Origin: Sinotaia quadrata
Taxonomy: Eukaryota > Mollusca > Gastropoda > Architaenioglossa > Viviparidae
Assembly (NCBI GenBank): GCA_028829895.1
Contig: CM054181.1
Location: 8,330,001 to 8,394,000 of the forward strand
DNA: 64,000 bases
Reading direction: 5' to 3'
Every line of letters begins with the position of its first letter. The stretch's first letter is position 1. Below the pieces are notes generated by a model. That model had not been told where the DNA came from, searched no databases, and saw only the letters and a program-made list of their open reading frames with translations. Shown here one piece after another: positions 60,301 to 64,000 of the stretch. The translations under genes and the position numbers were made by a program.

Positions 60301-61453
60301 CAATAGACACATAAATAGGGTTTGTGTTGTAGACTGGTTACCAATAGACACATAAATAGGGTTTGTGTTGTAGACTGGTTACCAATAGACACATAAATAG
60401 GGTTTGTGTTGTAGACTGGTTACCAATAGACACATAAATAGGGTTTGTGTTGTAGACTGATTACCAATAGACACATAAATAGGGTTTGTGTTGTAGACTG
60501 ATTACCAATAGACACATAAATAGGGTTTGTGTTGTAGACTGATTACCAATAGACACATAAATAGGGTTTGTGTTGTAGACTGGTTACCAATAGACACATA
60601 AATAGGGTTTGTGTTGTAGACTGATTACCAATAGACACATAAATAGGGTTTGTGTTGTAGACTGATTACCAATAGACACATAAATAGGGTTTGTGTTGTA
60701 GACTGATTACCAAAAGACACATAAATAGGGTTTGTGTTGTAGACTGATTACCAATAGACACATAAATAGGGTTTGTGTTGTAGACTGATTACCAATAGAC
60801 ACATAAATAGGGTTTGTGTTGTAGACTGATTACCAATAGACACATAAATAGGGTTTGTGTTGTAGACTGGTTACCAATAGACACATAAATAGGGTTTGTG
60901 TTGTAGACTGGTTACCAAAAGACACATAAATAGGGTTTGTGTTGTAGACTGATTACCAATAGACACATAAATAGGGTTTGTGTTGTAGACTGATTACCAA
61001 TAGACACATAAATAGGGTTTGTGTTGTAGACTGATTACCAAAAGACACATAAATAGGGTTTGTGTTGTAGACTGATTACCAATAGACACATAAATAGGGT
61101 TTGTGTTGTAGACTGATTACCAATAGACACATAAATAGGGTTTGTGTTGTAGACTGATTACCAATAGACACATAAATAGGGTTTGTGTTGTAGACTGATT
61201 ACCAATAGACACATAAATAGGGTTTGTGTTGTAGACTGATTACCAAAAGACACATAAATAGGGTTTGTGTTGTAGACTGATTACCAATAGACACATAAAT
61301 AGGGTTTGTGTTGTAGACTGATTACCAATAGACACATAAATAGGGTTTGTGTTGTAGACTGATTACCAATAGACACATAAATAGGGTTTGTGTTGTAGAC
61401 TGATTACCAATAGACACATAAATAGGGTTTGTGTTGTAGACTGGTTACCAATA
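57313..61453. repeat. 41-bp satellite, exactly 101 units
   Basis: Unit GACACATAAATAGGGTTTGT plus GTTGTAGACTGATTACCAATA. The first unit starts at 57313 (GATACAT variant) and the last ends at 61453; 4,141 bp = 101 x 41, so there is no net indel. Almost all variation is at two positions, CTGATTACC/CTGGTTACC and CCAATAGAC/CCAAAAGAC, with rare AGTCACA. The AAAAG variant clusters in the middle (about 58.6-59.5 kb). A three-unit higher-order pattern is visible near 58640-58920. Confidence 0.98.
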
Positions 61454-61875
61454 GACTTACCGAGTATTAATAACATCATGGACTTACTGAGTGATATAAA
61501 AAATCATGGACTTACAGGGTGCTAATAAAATCATGGACTTACCGAGTATTAATAACATCATAGACTTACCGAGTATTAATAACATCATGGACTTACCGAG
61601 TGTTAATAAAATCATGGACTTACCGAGTGTTAATAAAATCAAGGACTTACCGAGTATTAATAAAATAATGGACTTATAGGGTGCTAATAAAATAATGGAC
61701 TTACCGAGTATTAATAAAATAATGGACTTACCGGGTGCTAATAAAATCATGGACTTACCGAGTATTAATAAAATCATGGACTTACAGGGTGCTAATAAAA
61801 TCATGGACTTAGCGGGTGCTAATAAAATCATGGACTTACCGAGTATTAACAAAATCATGGACTTGCTGAGTTTAA
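61454..61875. repeat. 27-bp minisatellite, about 15 copies
   Basis: GACTTACCGAGTATTAATAA plus AATCATG, abutting the 41-bp satellite without spacer. Two unit types, CCGAGTATTAAT and CAGGGTGCTAAT, are interspersed. Because 27 is divisible by three, both strands stay open (for example MILLILGKS repeats); these are not genes. Confidence 0.93.
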
Positions 61876-62209
61876 AATGACTGAATTGGATGCAGGGGTG
61901 AAGTCTTGTGAATTAAGTTTGAATTCTTTCAAAAGGAAATCAAACCAAAACATTAACTACACAAAGAAGCATGACCTAATGTCAGGATTAAAGATAATAA
62001 CCTTATGGACTTTCAAAACAGTCTATAAATATTTTTTAAACTTATATTACAAAAATGTTAAGTATTATTGTGCTATTTACATACCCGCTAAATATACTTC
62101 CCCAAAGGCCAGCCAGATCACCTCTCTATCATCTTTGTGTCAAATGCAACATTTAAAATTAAATAATTTTACATGGTTTTTTTGTTGTTGTTGTTGTTGC
62201 CACTTTCAT
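61876..62209. other. Anonymous AT-rich DNA, with a (TTG)n run
   Basis: Part of a 197-codon open frame that only becomes recognisable as retrotransposon relic beyond 62210. TTG triplets lie at 62182-62200. Confidence 0.45.
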
Positions 62210-62760
62210 TATATCAGGGCAGTAGAGTTGAGACAAATAAGCTATATTGGAACCATCTCTTTTATATTATTATATCTTGAGTACAACTCAGGGCATTGTT
62301 TAAATCTGAAGCGAATACATTCTAGTGACAAATTTCTCTCATTCGGAGGTCATAAAATCACCCATTTGTGTTGTCAAAAGTTGATTACTGTAAACCTCTT
62401 CTATCTGGTCTTGAATCTTAGACTGCCCGCTGCAGAGAGGTCTCCTCACTTGGCTGTTTCACAGACTTAAAGTACCTTTCTGATCGTAACCATGTCTACA
62501 CCCTATCTTGGCATTTGCGATCTTCTGTCTCTCTTATGCTTAGTGTACCTATCTTACTCTTTTTTCTTCTTCTGACACTCGTATACTTAATGTACCCATC
62601 ATTCTCCTTTGGTCACTCGTATTGGTGTACTTTCAGTTTTATTTCTCATTTCAGGGTCATGTAATCTGGAATGAACTACCTCTAGAACTCACATATACTC
62701 AAACTGTAGCGTCTTCCTACAAACAGGTTTCAAAAGACATTTTTTAAATGCAGCACGAGA
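62210..62760 (+). pseudogene. 3' relic of a CR1/L2-like non-LTR retrotransposon
   Basis: Fragments typical of the C-terminal part of Jockey/CR1/L2-group reverse transcriptases occur in the correct order but in changing frames: AVELRQISYIG (62219), VDYCKPLLSGLES (62380), then YTLSWHLRSSVSLMLSVP (62491), and finally GHVIWNELPLELTYTQ with VASSYKQVSKDIF (62655-62747). The usual equivalents are ELRRISSIR, LDYCNSLLSG, PYTPSR.LRSSS and GP.VWNSLP...SFK..LKTHLF. There are stops and frameshifts throughout, so it is inactive and truncated at its 5' side. The clade call rests on short motifs. Confidence 0.6.
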
Positions 62761-63285
62761 GGTGAACAGGAGGCGTTAAATAAGCCCCAAACAAAAAGCT
62801 CTACTGACAGAAAAGAATTTTCTTTAACTCATATCTCTTTAGTTTCTGATATGTGAGATAGCTATCTACCAATCTGTGCTGAAATTAAAAGTACTAGAGC
62901 ACTATCAGTTGTACACATCAACAACTCATAAAGTTCAGCTGTACAGTGCAAACGATATAGTAGAATCCTACATAAGTAGTTGTAGGGCAGTAAATCTTGG
63001 TGTTGAATTATAAGTTGCTTATGTCTCATACAAATACTTATAAAAATCAGATAGATGTACCATATGGTAATTCGACCTAGTGGCAGAATACGTCAGTTGC
63101 TCTTAGCAACGCACATAATTACTCTATATAACATCAAAACTGGTTGTTAACTCAGTACTAAGATGTTATCAAAGGCACAGAAACTCAAGAGGATGTTGAA
63201 ACAATATATGAACGACCTAGTATACTTTGTTTATCGCCTGTCATCGTTTAATACAATCTGAGCACAAAGTCCATAATTGTTGAGG
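62761..63285. other. Anonymous upstream DNA of the TMEM135-like gene
   Basis: No repeat or ORF recognised. Confidence 0.45.
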
Positions 63286-63383
63286 AGACGGGATGGGGGC
63301 GGGGACGCACATGGCTGTTGGAGAAGCAAAAGTAAACGAATTTTCGATTGGTCTAATATAACAGTTTCTCCGAGGCTGAGATC
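63286..63383 (+). promoter_or_regulatory. Proximal promoter and 5' UTR of TMEM135-like gene
   Basis: A GC box GGGGGCGGGGACG (about 63295) and an inverted CCAAT box GATTGGT (about 63346) lie within 90 bp of the ATG. No canonical TATA box at the expected place. The ATG context ATCATGG has A at -3 and G at +4, and overlaps a YY1-like ATGGCGG. This is a TATA-less housekeeping-type arrangement. Confidence 0.55.
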
Positions 63384-63530
63384 ATGGCGGTCTTCAGCAA
63401 ACCTGTACACCTAAACTGTTCATGCTACGAATTAGGCCACTGTTGGACTCCGTTTTGTGTGAAAGCCTCTACTGATGTTGCAAAACATGTCTTTAAAGAG
63501 GCGCTTAAAATTTATGGCACACTTTATTTT
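63384..63530 (+). CDS. TMEM135: TMEM135-like protein, first coding exon (partial gene)
   Basis: 49 codons from an ATG in good Kozak context to a GTGAGT splice donor at 63531, phase 0. The peptide starts MAVFSKPVHLNC and continues SCYELGHCWTPFC, then ALKIYGTLYF. This matches the conserved TMEM135 N-terminus: MA..SK....NC, CYE.GH.W.P.C, then a LRIYAPLYL-like segment leading into the first membrane span. TMEM135 (PMP52) is a multi-pass protein related to the Tim17/22/23 family, found in peroxisomes and mitochondria and linked to mitochondrial dynamics and lipid/cholesterol handling. The rest of the gene lies beyond the window. Reading through the donor adds 15 unrelated codons and a stop, as expected for intron sequence. 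This is the only confident host gene here. Confidence 0.82.
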
Positions 63531-64000
63531 GTGAGTCTTTATATTAATGTTGTTTTCTCATTTCGCTCCAGCCTTTAGACACTGTTGGTAGAGTTATTCA
63601 AAATGTACACAGACGACTCTGTCTCAACTAATGAACTATATCTAAGTTTTAAGTGCACATCTTTCGATCAGAAAATCATCTATATAATATTGTTGAAAAA
63701 AGATGTATAGTGAATATTTTGCAAACTTACAGTATCGTGTATCGTTCTGTTTGTATTGATTTAATAAAATCCTACTCTGGAAATCTTTCTGTCAACACAT
63801 TTGTTGTTATATAACCTATAATTTAGTATAAAGTCCACACACAAGCTACAATGCATACAAATATGCTACCTTTAACAAATTTGATAAATAGTAATGGTGT
63901 ATTGTTATCATTAATGTTATCAACCGTTCTTTAAAATATGTTCAGTAGGTATAATATAAATAGTGAGGTGTAGTGTTGGCTGGTTAAACAGATAAATGTG
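63531..64000 (+). other. Start of intron 1 of the TMEM135-like gene
   Basis: Begins GTGAGTC and remains AT-rich to the window edge. No second exon or acceptor recognised. Confidence 0.6.

Noticed and set aside
57313..61453. Interstitial telomere repeat because of TAGGGTTTG
   Set aside because: The motif occurs once per 41-bp unit and is not a TTAGGG or TTTAGGG tandem.
61484..61880. 124-residue minus-strand and 61-residue plus-strand repeat proteins
   Set aside because: The 27-bp array is open on both strands with nine-residue periodicity. Repeat artefact.
61877..62470. 197-residue ORF as an intact gene
   Set aside because: Only its distal part has recognisable sequence, and that part is a frameshifted retrotransposon relic. 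The rest is AT-rich with a poly-Cys run from TTG repeats.

Overview
This is a window of animal genomic DNA, almost entirely non-coding and repeat-dominated. It has no operon structure and no prokaryotic genes. Coding signals are interrupted or intron-bounded, and (TG)n, (GATA)n and many minisatellites occur throughout. The one clear host gene is the first coding exon of a TMEM135-like gene (63384-63530, +), ending in a good splice donor and preceded by a GC box and an inverted CCAAT box. The transposon content and microsatellite style suggest an invertebrate, perhaps a mollusc, but that is only an impression.

Layout. 1-3.0 kb: microsatellites and 38-56 bp tandem repeats. 3.66-5.3 kb: copy of a dispersed non-coding repeat (called family X here), split by a 32-unit 27/28-bp minisatellite that appears to have grown out of the X sequence. 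5.4-20 kb: many unrelated minisatellites, microsatellites and anonymous AT-rich DNA, plus two promoter-like patches (about 7.1 and 14.6 kb). 20.1-22.1 kb: a 568-bp inverted-repeat element with a small MADF-like ORF, then an almost complete inverted X copy (about 1.25 kb). 25.6-29.8 kb: nearly continuous tandem arrays (41, 41, 50 and 25 bp units). 29.84-34.47 kb: full-length autonomous hAT transposon, copy 1, sitting inside the 25-bp array. 34.5-43 kb: more short arrays, a CpG-rich patch, and decayed THAP zinc-finger fragments (39.1-39.6 kb). 43.4-46.1 kb: a decayed minus-strand non-LTR retrotransposon with Myb-like and reverse transcriptase segments, flanked on both sides by TAA/ATT-type microsatellite. 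47.35-51.98 kb: hAT copy 2, same length as copy 1 and identical as far as read by eye. 52.4-56.9 kb: a 48-bp array broken by a 173-bp hAT MITE, another X copy, a 32-bp array and a second MITE. 57.3-61.45 kb: a satellite of exactly 101 units of 41 bp, abutting a 27-bp array. 62.2-62.8 kb: relic of a CR1/L2-like retrotransposon. 63.3-64.0 kb: TMEM135-like promoter, exon 1 and start of intron 1.

How the parts relate. The two hAT copies encode a 645-aa transposase with a BED zinc finger, all three presumed catalytic acidic residues and the hAT dimerisation end. They have 16-bp perfect terminal inverted repeats and 8-bp target duplications, so they look recently mobile and possibly still active. 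Copy 1 and the 52.9-kb MITE both landed on CTAG-cored sites inside minisatellites. Two of the arrays lie inside or directly beside family X copies, so transposons and tandem repeats seem to seed one another here.
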